The position numbers and the translations under genes were made by a program. From Lachnospiraceae bacterium (GTDB taxonomy: Bacteria; Bacillota; Clostridia; Lachnospirales; Lachnospiraceae), in the NCBI GenBank assembly GCA_910575565.1, contig CAJTFL010000002.1, positions 186,001 to 250,000 on the forward strand: a stretch of 64,000 nucleotides of DNA. Reading direction: 5' to 3'. This document shows, in pieces, positions 35,441 to 44,976 of the stretch (its first letter is position 1; each line of letters starts with the position of its first letter). Below the pieces are notes generated by a model. That model did not search any database and was not told the origin of the DNA. It was given only the letters and a program-made list of their open reading frames with translations.

Positions 35441-35461
35441 TTTCACCAATTGACAGCTTTT
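35429..35461. promoter_or_regulatory. Perfect palindromic operator over the -35 box
   Basis: Two 14-base perfect arms (AAAAGCTGTCAATT and complement) flank TCACC. The position over the -35 hexamer suggests repression. The DeoR-family protein at the end of the cluster is a possible binder; nothing in the sequence proves it. Confidence 0.65.
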
Positions 35462-35880
35462 CGAGGAATTTATTTCATTTTTGCAACTAAAATTTGTGAT
35501 TTTGTGTAGAATTCCAAAACTTTTCCACATCAAATTGATGGGAGGCCACCCATTTCCACAGGAAAGACCTATGTGCCGAAGGCCGCCTTTACGTTAATCG
35601 GCGCGGCCTGCATTTTGCAAAGGAACGCCGCTACGGCCATACCTTTTCCCTATGTTGAAAACAGATGGTAATTCCACATTTTTTCCAACTTATTTCCCCA
35701 AAAAAGAAATTCAAAAACTTATTTTCTTAGGTTTAGCATTGGGTTTTTGTGGTTTTTTTGCAAATTGTATTTATTTTTTTAAGCGGAAGGAAGGGGATTT
35801 TTAGTGTTTTGGAAAAATGCTTAAGAAGATTGCACAAGCAGAGGGGCGTGATGGCTGAACTATTACAACAAGAAAATTTA
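35462..35880. other. Intergenic stretch without recognisable gene
   Basis: About 420 bases with no convincing coding frame. It contains a GGCCGC/GCGGCC hairpin at 35583-35610 and an AT-rich part from 35690. I see no promoter or RNA that I can name. Confidence 0.4.
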
Positions 35881-36066
35881 ATGCTTTGTTTATTTGGATA
35901 GCTGGGGGAGAATTAATGCTTTGTCAACCTGGATAGCTGGTAAAGCGAATTTTGATGCTGGGTTGTTTCGGATGATGTTGGGGGTGGATGGAGGAAGTTG
36001 CGTTTCTTACGATGAGTTTGTTGGCTTAGAGGCAACACGTAGGCTGGCCAGTTCGCCGCCTGTCTG
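35881..36066 (+). repeat. Composite repeat (copy 2), next to the second Rpn gene
   Basis: It matches 12061-12276 in opposite orientation. Two tandem units beginning ATGCTTTGT are followed by a block with about 90% identity over the last 60 bases (GTTTCTTACGATGAGTTT onward to CGCCGCCTGT). A peptide-like frame VSYDEF-GLE-TRRL-SSPPV is kept in both copies, but the upstream frame differs between them. Homology stops at about 36063, before the long inverted arms of copy 1. Confidence 0.7.
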
Positions 36067-36244
36067 ATAACAAATTTTATCTAAATTAACTGACTGGCAA
36101 TAAATTTTATCCAGCTACCTTAGTGGAATACTATTTTACGCTAGCCAATACAGCAGCGGAAAAGCAAACTATTACTTCACAAGTTTTGGTCAATTGACAA
36201 ACATTAGGCCGAAAGTTATAATGTGGGTAAAGGGGAATTTGTTC

Positions 36245-37297
36245 ATGGAAAATGGAAATTACGAAGACTTAAGGCAGCCAAATGAGGCTCAAAACAGCAC
36301 GATATTTGATGATGTGTTCCGCACAATTGCCCAGAAAATGCCCTTTTTGCTAATCCCGCTGATTAACGAAGTTTTCGGGACGGAGTACTCGGATAAGCAG
36401 GAATTTGAACAACTAAGGAATGAGCATTATGAAAAATTTGGCAAGGTAGTAACGGATTCCATCATACGGATAGGCGGGCATTTATACCATATCGAGTGCC
36501 AGTCTGGGAGGGATGGCAGCATGGCAGTCAGGATGATCGAGTATGATTTTGCCATTGCATTGGAACGCTATTCCCAGTCAGGCAGTGATATGGATGTCGA
36601 TATCCTGGAAAACGCTCCTTGCCCGCAGCCTGACGGTTCTGAGCAAAGGATAATGGAGATAACTTTCCCGGAATCCTGCGTGCTGTATATCCGAAACCAC
36701 AAAAATATGCCAAAGCAGCATAAAGTCCGGGTGCGTTTTGCGGACGGCCAGAGCATAGTGTATAGTGTCCCCGTGATCTTAGCACAGGATTATACGGTGG
36801 ATCGGATTTTTGAAAAGCGCCTGCTGATTCTTCTGCCATACCATATCTTAAGGTATGAATCATTTTTAAAGTCAAACGGGACAAATGAACAGAAGATGGA
36901 GCAGTTATTGGCGGATTACCAAGAAATCAACGGCCGCTTATCAGCGCTGCAGGACGGGGAGGAGAAGGCTCAGCTTTATGTGGATTTAATTGAATTGATT
37001 AACAGGATTGCAGATTATGTGATACCTGGGGACAATCCGTCAAGAGAAAGGATCGGTGATGTTATGGGCGGGCAGATATTGGTGTTAAGGTCGGAAAGGC
37101 TTAGGGAAGAGGGACGCGAGGAAGGAAGGGCAGAGGGGCGCATGGAAGGACGGGCAGAAGGGCGTATTTTAGAATTATGCTCCATGGTTCAGGACGGAGA
37201 TATATCCCCGGAACGTGCGGCAAAGCGTCTGGGAATTACTGTGCCGGATCTGGAGCAGAAGATGATGGTTTCCGGATACCGGTATCCGAAGCCGTAG
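36245..37297 (+). CDS. Rpn-family/PD-(D/E)XK nuclease-type transposase-like protein
   Basis: A 350-residue protein of the Rpn-like PD-(D/E)XK group. I take the ATG at 36245, with AAAGGGG about 9 bases upstream; the frame is open from 36194. The core reads VVTDSIIRIGGHLYHIECQSG, the D...ExQ signature. The C-terminal Arg/Glu/Gly repeat (REEGREEGRAEGRMEGRAEGR) is a hallmark of Rpn-family proteins and is predicted helical. It is flanked by the composite repeat upstream and a strong terminator downstream and is opposite to its neighbours. Confidence 0.85.
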   Translation: MENGNYEDLRQPNEAQNSTIFDDVFRTIAQKMPFLLIPLINEVFGTEYSDKQEFEQLRNEHYEKFGKVVTDSIIRIGGHLYHIECQSGRDGSMAVRMIEYDFAIALERYSQSGSDMDVDILENAPCPQPDGSEQRIMEITFPESCVLYIRNHKNMPKQHKVRVRFADGQSIVYSVPVILAQDYTVDRIFEKRLLILLPYHILRYESFLKSNGTNEQKMEQLLADYQEINGRLSALQDGEEKAQLYVDLIELINRIADYVIPGDNPSRERIGDVMGGQILVLRSERLREEGREEGRAEGRMEGRAEGRILELCSMVQDGDISPERAAKRLGITVPDLEQKMMVSGYRYPKP

Positions 37298-37526
37298 AGA
37301 GAAGCCATAATTAGAAAAAGTCCCAATATTGCCGCTGCTGGAAACGGCAGCGCACGGCTTCAGGAAGGGCATGGTAGAATATGGACAATCTTGACACCAA
37401 AAGGAAGCTTTCATTATACCCGGCTTATCGGTTCTCCTCCATCCCATCAGATCATCTTTCTGAAATATTTTTAGAAAAACTTACACATTTAACTTGGCAA
37501 ACCCCATTATTCCTATAAATAGTCTT

Positions 37527-37575
37527 TACGGCCCGGGGATAAGGATATCCCGCGGGCCGTATATTTTCTTTTTCC
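37527..37575 (+). terminator. Terminator downstream of the second Rpn gene
   Basis: A 14- to 15-bp GC-rich stem (TACGGCCCG with CGGGCCGTA, plus GGATA/TATCC) around a 4-base loop is followed by TATTTTCTTTTT. Confidence 0.8.
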
Positions 37576-37672
37576 GATTTTCCTATTCTCAATCGTTCAT
37601 TTCCGATCGTTTATTTCCGCTCTTCTCTTCTTGATTTATTCTTTTCGATCGTTTATCCTCGATTTTTTTCAT

Positions 37673-39076
37673 CTACTGGCACAGATCCACGATTGCCTGG
37701 GCAAAAATTTTCGCTGCCGTCAGCAGCTCGTCAATCACCGCAAACTCATCCGCGCCGTGCATTTTATTATCCGTCTCCGGCATAGACGCCCCGAAGGCCA
37801 CGCCGTTTTTCAAGTGATGGACATACGTCCCCCCGCCCATGGACTGGCACTCCCCTTTTCTTCCCGTGTAGCGCTCATAAGCCGCCAGCAAGGTTTTCAC
37901 AAATACGGAGCTGCCATCTACGTGATGGGGAGGAATCATGGATTTCGTGAGGAAATGAAAATCCTTCACTTCCATTTTCTTCCGAATAACCTGCAGCGTA
38001 TTCTCCTCATTGGAGCAAATGGGACACCGGCTGTCAAAGGTTCCCTCAAGGGATTCCTCATCCACGTGCAGAAGGCTGAATGCCAAAGTCAGACCGCCGG
38101 ACAGCTCATCTTCCATATCCACCCCAAGGCCTTTGCCCTGGGTATCCCCATGGGGAATCAGCTCCAAAAGATCGCCGATAGCCTCAACCTGGCCGCAAGG
38201 CGCGAAGGGAAGCTTCACCAACAGCGCCAAAAGGCCGGTTAATGCGTTTACCCCTTCCTCCGGCGTGGAAGCATGGGCTCCCTTTCCTATGGCGGTGATA
38301 TCCGCCACGTCCTCCCGGGCTTTTATCTCATACTCCACTCCCGTTTCCTTTTCCATTTCCCGGGCAAGATCGCATAAATCCGATAAATCCAGACCCTGTA
38401 CCGAAGCCATTGCTTTTCCGGGGACTACATTCGCCTTAATCCCCCCATCAATGGAAAGGATCCTAGGGAAAGCTTCCGAGCGCGCAAACTCCCGGGCAAA
38501 CCGCCCTTCAAGCCTTCCCTTTTCGATGTTCACTACCGGGAATGCCCCGTCCGGAGAAAAGGTCATGGGCGCTTCCGGCTCTTCGTCATAGTAATGGGCA
38601 ATATCAGAGCTTCCGCATTCCTCATCCGTCCCCAGGATTAAACGGCAGTTTTTCGTCACCGGTATCTCTAATTCCTTTACCGCACGCATGGCATAGAGAG
38701 CGGCAACTGCCGGCCCCTTATCATCGGCGGTTCCCCGCCCATAAAGCTTCCCGTCCCGTTCCACCGGGGCAAAAGGTTCCGTAACCGTCCACCCCTCCCC
38801 GGCAGGCACTACGTCCAGATGCGCCAGGATATCCAAATTCCTTACGCCGCTGTTTAAATCTACAGTCCCTACGTAGTTATCATGGTTCTTAATCTTAAAC
38901 CCATAATCCTCCGCCATGGACAACGCCTTTGCCAAGGCCTTAAATGTACCTTCCCCGAAAGGCTTGCCGCTTTTATAAGACATCTTTTCACTGTTAATCC
39001 TGCATAAAGCACAGATATCGTCAATCATTTCCTGGCGGTGTCCGTCAATATACGCTTCGATTTTTTCTTTATACAT
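37673..39076 (-). CDS. pepV: M20-family dipeptidase PepV
   Basis: A zinc dipeptidase of 467 residues, the usual PepV length. The ATG at 39076 follows AGAGAGGAA; an in-frame ATG 35 codons upstream has no site. Metal and catalytic motifs are LAHLDVVPAGEGW (His, Asp), GRGTADDKGP (Asp) and GTDEECGSSD (Glu, Glu). The C-terminal GGGTYVHHLKNGVAFG carries the last His. It cleaves small dipeptides such as those with an N-terminal hydrophobic or beta-alanyl residue in the cytoplasm. Confidence 0.92.
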   Translation of the reverse strand: MYKEKIEAYIDGHRQEMIDDICALCRINSEKMSYKSGKPFGEGTFKALAKALSMAEDYGFKIKNHDNYVGTVDLNSGVRNLDILAHLDVVPAGEGWTVTEPFAPVERDGKLYGRGTADDKGPAVAALYAMRAVKELEIPVTKNCRLILGTDEECGSSDIAHYYDEEPEAPMTFSPDGAFPVVNIEKGRLEGRFAREFARSEAFPRILSIDGGIKANVVPGKAMASVQGLDLSDLCDLAREMEKETGVEYEIKAREDVADITAIGKGAHASTPEEGVNALTGLLALLVKLPFAPCGQVEAIGDLLELIPHGDTQGKGLGVDMEDELSGGLTLAFSLLHVDEESLEGTFDSRCPICSNEENTLQVIRKKMEVKDFHFLTKSMIPPHHVDGSSVFVKTLLAAYERYTGRKGECQSMGGGTYVHHLKNGVAFGASMPETDNKMHGADEFAVIDELLTAAKIFAQAIVDLCQ

Positions 39077-39207
39077 GAAATTTCCTCTCTTTCTGAAAAA
39101 GCCACGCGCTATAGCCTTAGCGCTTCCCTCCTGCTGTCTAAAAGAGCACCTCAAATGCCTTCTTTCCGCGGTAACTGCCAAAAACCTTAATCGCTTCTTT
39201 GGAACGA

Positions 39208-39654
39208 TTAGGTAAAGGCCTTAGATAAAAGCTCATTGACCAGCTTTCCGTCTGCTTTCCCTTTTACCCTGGGCATTAGCACTTTCATAATCGCCCCCTT
39301 ATCCTTAGGGGTAGGATGATCAAGCCCAAGCTCAGACAACACCTGCTCGATTACCTCCTTAATCTGCTCCGGGCTCATGTCCTGGGGAGCAAATTCCTGG
39401 TATACCGCAATCCTGGCCGCCGCCTCATCCCGGATATCCTGCCGGTCGGCGGGAGCCAAATCGTAAGTCTCCTTCGTGGACTTAATCTCCTTTTTCACCA
39501 CGGCATTTTCCTCGTCCTCGGTAAGAGGCTCCTTCTTGTCAATCTGCGCGTTTTTTAAGGCGCTAAGGAGCATGGAAAGAGAATCCTTCCGCCCCTTGTC
39601 CTTGGCCTTCATGGCCTCCACCATGGCAGCCCTTACAATATCAATCTTGCTCAT
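39208..39654 (-). CDS. yqeY: GatB/YqeY-domain protein
   Basis: A 148-residue helical protein homologous to the tRNA-binding tail of GatB. The ATG at 39654 follows GGAGG. Typical segments are DSLSMLLSALKNAQIDK, EEIKSTKETYDLA-like helices and KGAIMKVLMPRVKGKADGKLVNELL. It may help charged-tRNA quality control; the function in bacteria is not settled. Confidence 0.9.
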   Translation of the reverse strand: MSKIDIVRAAMVEAMKAKDKGRKDSLSMLLSALKNAQIDKKEPLTEDEENAVVKKEIKSTKETYDLAPADRQDIRDEAAARIAVYQEFAPQDMSPEQIKEVIEQVLSELGLDHPTPKDKGAIMKVLMPRVKGKADGKLVNELLSKAFT

Positions 39655-39741
39655 ATGATTACCTCCATTTTCCGCAAGATTCCACAACCGGGCGCTTTTG
39701 TGCTAGCACAACGCTCCCGCTTCTGGAATCTTTTGCACTGC

Positions 39742-41334
39742 TTAGTTGGTTCCAAAATCTCGAAGCTTTAGGTTGGGGTTGCGTTCTTCTACCATGCGGA
39801 CGCTCCAGCTGTTGATAAACAAAAGCAGGGGATTATCCTTTAAGTCCTTGATCCGCTTCATGTCGGAAGTGCCCTGGATCTGGCTTACGTTAATCTCTTC
39901 TTTATTGGCAATCCAGCGGATGTGCTCGTAAGGCAGCTTTTCCAGTTTTACCTCTACATTATACTCATTTTCCAGGCGATAGGTCAACACTTCAAATTGC
40001 AGTTCCCCGACCACGCCGACGATAATTTCCTCCATGCCGGTATTAAACTCCTGGAAGATTTGGATCGCCCCTTCCTGGGCAATCTGGGATACGCCTTTTA
40101 AAAACTGCTTCCGCTTCATGGTATCCATCTGGCGCACCCTGGCAAAGTGCTCCGGGGCAAAGGTAGGAATGCCCTCGAACTGGATCTGCTCCCCCGGCGC
40201 GCACAAGGTATCGCCGATGGAGAAAATCCCCGGATCGAATACCCCGATAATATCCCCGGCGCAGGCCTCCTCCACAATCTTCCGATCCTGGGCCATCATC
40301 TGCTGGGGCTGGGAAAGGCGGATTTTCTTGCCCCCCTGGACATGGTTCACTTCCATCCCCGCCTCAAACTTGCCGGACACAATCCGCATAAAGGCAATCC
40401 TGTCCCGGTGGGCCTTATTCATATTGGCCTGGATCTTAAACACAAAGGCGGAGAAATGGGGATCAAAGGGGTTTACCTCCCCCTGATCCGTCTTCCTGGC
40501 CAAAGGCGATGTGGTCATCCTTAAGAAATGCTTCAGGAAAATTTCCACCCCGAAATTCGTCAGCGCCGAGCCGAAGAATACGGGGGACAGCTTTCCTGCG
40601 CTCACTTTCTCCTGATCAAACTCATCGCTGGCTCCATCCAAAAGCTCAATCTCATCCTTAAGCTGCTGATGGAAGTCGCTGCCAATCAGCCCATCCACAT
40701 CCGTGCTGTCCAAATCAAACTCCTGATGAGCCACCTCCTTCGCGCCGCCCATAGCCGCCGTAAAGGTGGTGATGGTCTTCGTGCTCCTGTCGTAAACCCC
40801 TTTAAAGTTCTTCCCGCAGCCGATAGGCCAGTTCACCGGGCAGGTATGGATTCCCAGCACATTTTCAATCTCGCTCATCAGCTCAAAGGGATCCCTGGCC
40901 TCCCGATCCATTTTATTAATAAAGGTAAAAATCGGGATATGGCGCATGACGCAAACCTTAAACAGCTTGATGGTCTGAGCCTCCACGCCCTTGGAACCGT
41001 CGATAACCATCACTGCGGAGTCCGCCGCCATCAGGGTTCTGTAGGTATCCTCCGAGAAATCCTGATGCCCCGGGGTATCCAAGATATTAATGCAGTATCC
41101 GCCGTAATTAAACTGAAGCACGGAAGAGGTGACGGAAATTCCCCTCTCCTTCTCGATCTCCATCCAGTCGGATACCGCGTGCTTGGCCGCCTTCCGCCCC
41201 TTCACCGTGCCGGCCAGGTTAATGGCTCCGCCGTACAGCAGAAATTTCTCCGTCAATGTGGTTTTTCCCGCATCCGGGTGGGAAATGATCGCAAAAGTCC
41301 TCCTGGTTTTTATCTCATCTGCTAAATTAGCCAA
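39742..41334 (-). CDS. prfC: Peptide chain release factor 3
   Basis: RF3 is a translational GTPase that removes RF1/RF2 from the ribosome after termination. The 530-residue length is normal. G motifs are HPDAGKTTL (G1), DTPGHQDF (G3) and NKMDREARDP (G4), followed by domain II and the C-terminal domain III (QIFQEFNTGMEEIIVGVVGELQFEVL). It stands as a single gene, reading minus, downstream of the esterase gene. Confidence 0.96.
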   Translation of the reverse strand: MANLADEIKTRRTFAIISHPDAGKTTLTEKFLLYGGAINLAGTVKGRKAAKHAVSDWMEIEKERGISVTSSVLQFNYGGYCINILDTPGHQDFSEDTYRTLMAADSAVMVIDGSKGVEAQTIKLFKVCVMRHIPIFTFINKMDREARDPFELMSEIENVLGIHTCPVNWPIGCGKNFKGVYDRSTKTITTFTAAMGGAKEVAHQEFDLDSTDVDGLIGSDFHQQLKDEIELLDGASDEFDQEKVSAGKLSPVFFGSALTNFGVEIFLKHFLRMTTSPLARKTDQGEVNPFDPHFSAFVFKIQANMNKAHRDRIAFMRIVSGKFEAGMEVNHVQGGKKIRLSQPQQMMAQDRKIVEEACAGDIIGVFDPGIFSIGDTLCAPGEQIQFEGIPTFAPEHFARVRQMDTMKRKQFLKGVSQIAQEGAIQIFQEFNTGMEEIIVGVVGELQFEVLTYRLENEYNVEVKLEKLPYEHIRWIANKEEINVSQIQGTSDMKRIKDLKDNPLLLFINSWSVRMVEERNPNLKLRDFGTN

Positions 41335-41460
41335 AATTCATCCTCCGATTTCCAAAGCAAACGCTTGTCTTACATTAATTTCCATATATTTCTTCATTCA
41401 GACAACTCTATTTCGGAATCTTGCCACGCCTTCATTCAACAGCGCCAAAAATCCCGGCTG

Positions 41461-42306
41461 TCACGCCCTCATGGAACAGCACTGGAAATTAAGCTCCATC
41501 CATTCCTTCATCATGGGAACCCATCTGCCGCAGTAAGGAAGCAGATTCCGCTCCTCCATTCCCGCAGTCTCCTCCACGGCCAGGGAAAGGCCATGGCCGC
41601 CTACGGGAAAAATATGCAGCTCATAGTCCACCCCCGCCTGGGTAAGGGCCTGGGCGAAGAGAAGGCTGTTTTCCACCGGCACAGTACTATCCGGCAGAGT
41701 GTGCCAGAGAAAGGTCTTCGGCGTCTGGGCCGTCACCTGGTTTTCCAAGGACACCACCTCCAAAAGCCCCCTCTCCGAAAGCCTGCTCCCCAAAAGCATC
41801 TCAAAAGATCCCCTGTGAGCCTTGGCTCCGGAAGTAATCACCGGGTAACATAAGATCTGGCCGTTTGGCTTTACCTCCTTAGGCTCAAGGCCTAATGGCT
41901 GGCAGATAAATTCCCGGTTCCAGAAAACCCCAAGGCTTCCTGCCAGATGCCCGCCGGCGGAAAAACCGCAGGTGACAATCTTATCCGGGTCAATCTGCCA
42001 CTCCTTTTCATGGCTTCTTGCCATGGCCACGGCCGACGCCAGCTCCTGAGCCGCCACCGGGAATTCGTTGGGAGCCACGCTGTATTCCAGCAAGGCTCCG
42101 CTGCAGCCCCAGGCCAAAAACTGAAGGAGCACCGGCTCCTTCTCCCGGTCAGAGATCCGGCTGTAGCCCCCGCCCCCGCAGATTATCACAAACGGGCGCT
42201 TCTTTTGGGGAGCCACGCTGATCTTATCCAGCTGATATACGGTCAATACTGCCGGCCCCGTCTTCTGCCCCGGCACAACAATGGGATACTGCTGTAACTT
42301 CATCAT
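41461..42306 (-). CDS. Alpha/beta hydrolase (carbohydrate or acetyl esterase type)
   Basis: A 281-residue alpha/beta hydrolase of the BD-FAE/esterase-lipase group. The oxyanion strand is ICGGGGYSRISDREKEP, the nucleophile elbow CGFSAGGHLAGS carries the serine, the acid is Asp in WHTLPDSTVP, and the His lies in VGGHGLSL. No signal peptide, so intracellular deacetylation of a sugar or oligosaccharide is likely. It starts with two Met codons (MMKLQQ), either of which could be used. Confidence 0.85.
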   Translation of the reverse strand: MMKLQQYPIVVPGQKTGPAVLTVYQLDKISVAPQKKRPFVIICGGGGYSRISDREKEPVLLQFLAWGCSGALLEYSVAPNEFPVAAQELASAVAMARSHEKEWQIDPDKIVTCGFSAGGHLAGSLGVFWNREFICQPLGLEPKEVKPNGQILCYPVITSGAKAHRGSFEMLLGSRLSERGLLEVVSLENQVTAQTPKTFLWHTLPDSTVPVENSLLFAQALTQAGVDYELHIFPVGGHGLSLAVEETAGMEERNLLPYCGRWVPMMKEWMELNFQCCSMRA

Positions 42307-42391
42307 TTCCTCCTATCCACCAAAAAGAGCACTCCCGGAAGCCGGATTTATGCCATAACCAAGCAAGCCGTCCACCGCATTTTTCTATCAA

Positions 42392-42429
42392 GATGTTGGG
42401 GTCAACAAGTCTTTTGCCCCCTCTGATAC
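42392..42429. repeat. Small dispersed hairpin repeat, copy B
   Basis: GATGTTGGGGTCAACAAGTC and a complementary GCCCCC arm. It belongs to a set with copies at 43759-43795 and, inverted, at 58773-58808; all lie between genes. Confidence 0.5.
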
Positions 42430-42472
42430 CGGATTGCTCCGCACTTTGTGCTCTCGCAATTCTCAAAAACAT

Positions 42473-43696
42473 TCAAAATCCGCCCTGAACGGGCTGCTTT
42501 TTCATGCTTTTGGCGGCAAAAATCCGGTCAAGGATCCGGTGGGCCACCTGATCCTTGCTCATTTTTTCCAGCTCCTCTTCCCCGTCCCTGGTAATCATGG
42601 TCACTACATTGGTATCCGTCCCAAACCCGGCTCCCTCCACCTTTAAATTATTGGCAACAACCATATCAATATGCTTTTTCTCCAGCTTCTTCCGGGAATT
42701 TTCCAGCATATCCTGGGTTTCCATGGAAAATCCGCATAGAAACTGGCCTTCCCTCTTATGCTCCCCCAGCCAGGACAAGATGTCGTCCGTCCGTTCCAAG
42801 GGGATCGCCATATCCTTGTCCCCCTTTTTCACTTTCTCCGGAGAAACCTCCGACGGGCGGTAATCCGCCACAGCCGCCGCCTTAATCACGGCATCCTGGA
42901 AGCCCGCACGCTCTGTCACCGCCTGGAACATCTCCCTTGCGCTCTCCACCTGGATGGTGTTCACAAACCTGGGCGGCGTTAAGGCCACCGGCCCGGAAAC
43001 CAGGGTTACGTCCGCCCCTCTCCTGGCTGCCGCCTTAGCGATGGCATACCCCATCTTCCCGGTAGAGTAGTTGGAAATAAACCGAACCGGGTCAAGCTTT
43101 TCCCGGGTAGGCCCTGCCGTCACTAAAATCTTCTTCCCCAGCAAATCCTTAGGGTACTGGATCGCCTGGCAGATTTCTTCAAACAATTCCTGAGGCTCCG
43201 GCATTTTCCCTGCCCCGCAATCCCCGCAGGCCAAATGCCCTTCAGCCGGTGCAATCACGGCCATCCCGTACCGCCTTAATACCATTAAATTATCCTGGAG
43301 GATAGGGTTTTCATACATCCGGGTATTCATGGCCGGGGCGACAAGCTTTGGGCATTGGCAGGCCATCGCCGTAGTGGTCAGCATATCGTCGCAAATCCCA
43401 TGGGCCAGCTTCCCAATCACATTGGCCGTGGCGGGAGCCACCAAAAGCACATCCGCCTTTTTCGCCAGCGCCACATGCCCTACATGGAATTCAAAATTCC
43501 GGTCAAAGGTATCGATGACGCACTTATGCCCGGTGAGGGATTCAAAGGTAAGGGCCGTAATAAACTTAGCCGCATTCTCCGTCATCAGCACATAAACATC
43601 CGCCCCGTTCTTTACCAGCATACTGGCCAGATTGGGGATCTTATAGGCGGCAATCCCGCCGGTCACTCCCAGCACAACCGTTTTTCCTCTCAGCAT
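42473..43696 (-). CDS. coaBC: Bifunctional CoaBC
   Basis: Second and third steps of CoA synthesis: phosphopantothenoylcysteine synthetase (CoaB, C-terminal) and decarboxylase (CoaC, N-terminal). I prefer the ATG at 43696, eight codons into the open frame. CoaC part has GGIAAYK, a catalytic His in FHVGHVAL, the APAMNTRMYEN clamp and the ACGDCGAG loop; CoaB begins near LVTAGPTREKLDPVRFISN. Divergent from coaX (type III pantothenate kinase), so both may share control of the 43697-43947 gap. Confidence 0.95.
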   Translation of the reverse strand: MLRGKTVVLGVTGGIAAYKIPNLASMLVKNGADVYVLMTENAAKFITALTFESLTGHKCVIDTFDRNFEFHVGHVALAKKADVLLVAPATANVIGKLAHGICDDMLTTTAMACQCPKLVAPAMNTRMYENPILQDNLMVLRRYGMAVIAPAEGHLACGDCGAGKMPEPQELFEEICQAIQYPKDLLGKKILVTAGPTREKLDPVRFISNYSTGKMGYAIAKAAARRGADVTLVSGPVALTPPRFVNTIQVESAREMFQAVTERAGFQDAVIKAAAVADYRPSEVSPEKVKKGDKDMAIPLERTDDILSWLGEHKREGQFLCGFSMETQDMLENSRKKLEKKHIDMVVANNLKVEGAGFGTDTNVVTMITRDGEEELEKMSKDQVAHRILDRIFAAKSMKKQPVQGGF

Positions 43697-43758
43697 CAAG
43701 TCCCGCCCCCTGTTCATTGTCTCCTTGAGTTTTCCTTTGATTCATGGTATGATATGAT

Positions 43759-43795
43759 GATGTTGGGGTCAAAAGTTTTTTGACCCCTATGATAC
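43759..43795. repeat. Small dispersed hairpin repeat, copy A
   Basis: A 10-bp hairpin GGGGTCAAAA/TTTTGACCCC with a tiny loop, in the coaBC-coaX divergent gap. A similar GGGGC/GCCCC hairpin follows at about 43834-43856. Confidence 0.55.
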
Positions 43796-43947
43796 ATGGA
43801 TTTTAAGCCTTTTTCCTAAACGATCATCCGTCAGGGGCAAAAACAGCCTTTCGCCCCTTCCAGTCCAAAGCGCAAAAAAGCGCACAGCAAGTTTAGTATA
43901 GCATAAAATCCCTTTTATGGAAAGAGCTATTGAAAGGAGTTTCGCAG

Positions 43948-44724
43948 ATGATTTTAGCGATTGATATGGGCAATACCAACATTGTCCTGGGCGGCATTGA
44001 CGAGCAAACCGTTTATTTTGTGGAACGGATTACCACAAACCAGGCAAAGACCGATTTAGAATATGCAGTAAACATTAAAGATATCCTGGAAATCCATCAG
44101 ATTGCCCCGGAAACAATCGAAGGAGCCATCCTGTCCTCCGTTGTGCCCCCCTTAAATACCACCCTTCTCAGGGCAGTGGAAAAAATCCTGGACAAAAGGC
44201 CCCTTTTAGTGGGCTCCGGCATGAAAACCGGGATCAATATCTTAATGGACAATCCGAAAACCGTAGGCAGCGACATGATTGTAGACGCGGTGGCCGCTAT
44301 CCAGGAATACCCTAAGCCGGTGATTATCGTGGACATGGGAACCGCCACCACCCTTTCCGTGGTGGATAAATCCGGCAATTACTGCGGCGGCGTGATCCTG
44401 CCTGGCATGAAGGTATCTTTAGATTCCTTAAGCGGCAAAACCGCCCAGCTCCCCTACATCAGCCTGGAAAGCCCGGGGAACGTTATCGGGAAAAATACCA
44501 TTGACTGTATGCGCAGCGGGATTATTTACGGAAATGTGGATCAAATCGACGGAATCATCGACCGAATGGAAAAAGAATTAGGGGAAACCGCCTCCGTGGT
44601 AGCCACCGGAGGGCAGGCCCGGCTCATCGTCCCCCTGTGCAGGCACAAAATCGTCTATGACGACGCGCTGCTGCTTAAGGGGCTGCTGATTTTATACCGG
44701 AAAAATACGGGGAGGGAAAAGTAG
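43948..44724 (+). CDS. coaX: Type III pantothenate kinase
   Basis: Phosphorylates pantothenate in the first step of CoA synthesis; type III enzymes need a monovalent cation and are not inhibited by CoA. The ATG at 43948 follows AAAGGAG; 258 residues, normal length. Motifs are AIDMGNTNIVLG (phosphate loop), SSVVPPLNTTL and VDMGTATTLSVVD. Nearby coaBC shows that CoA synthesis genes are grouped here. Confidence 0.95.
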   Translation: MILAIDMGNTNIVLGGIDEQTVYFVERITTNQAKTDLEYAVNIKDILEIHQIAPETIEGAILSSVVPPLNTTLLRAVEKILDKRPLLVGSGMKTGINILMDNPKTVGSDMIVDAVAAIQEYPKPVIIVDMGTATTLSVVDKSGNYCGGVILPGMKVSLDSLSGKTAQLPYISLESPGNVIGKNTIDCMRSGIIYGNVDQIDGIIDRMEKELGETASVVATGGQARLIVPLCRHKIVYDDALLLKGLLILYRKNTGREK

Positions 44725-44921
44725 CAGCTAACTCTTTCGGCATATATTCTGATTAAGACAGAAACGGTCATCGCCTCTATCTGCGCCAGCTTTTGCATTC
44801 ACCTGCTGGGAATTTTCCATCTTTGCATTTGTCCAGCCATTTTTCCAACGCCATTCTCCCTTCCGAAACGTGATCCCATGCAGGACGCTTCTATATCACC
44901 GAACGCGCTTTCCCATGATAG
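44725..44921. other. Gap between coaX and pgi
   Basis: Non-coding. Apart from the terminator just after it I see no RNA gene or promoter. Confidence 0.4.
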
Positions 44922-44970
44922 AAAAAGGGGAAGCATACCGCTGCAAGCCGCAAAAACCGTATGCTTCCCC
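44922..44970 (-). terminator. Terminator of pgi
   Basis: On the minus strand GGGGAAGCATAC and its complement form a stem with a 21-base loop, followed by TTTTT. It begins 7 bases beyond the pgi stop codon. Confidence 0.85.
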
Positions 44971-44976
44971 CGCCTG

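Noticed and set aside
40528..41325. 265-codon plus-strand frame opposite prfC
   Set aside because: Shadow of the prfC coding frame with no domain similarity.
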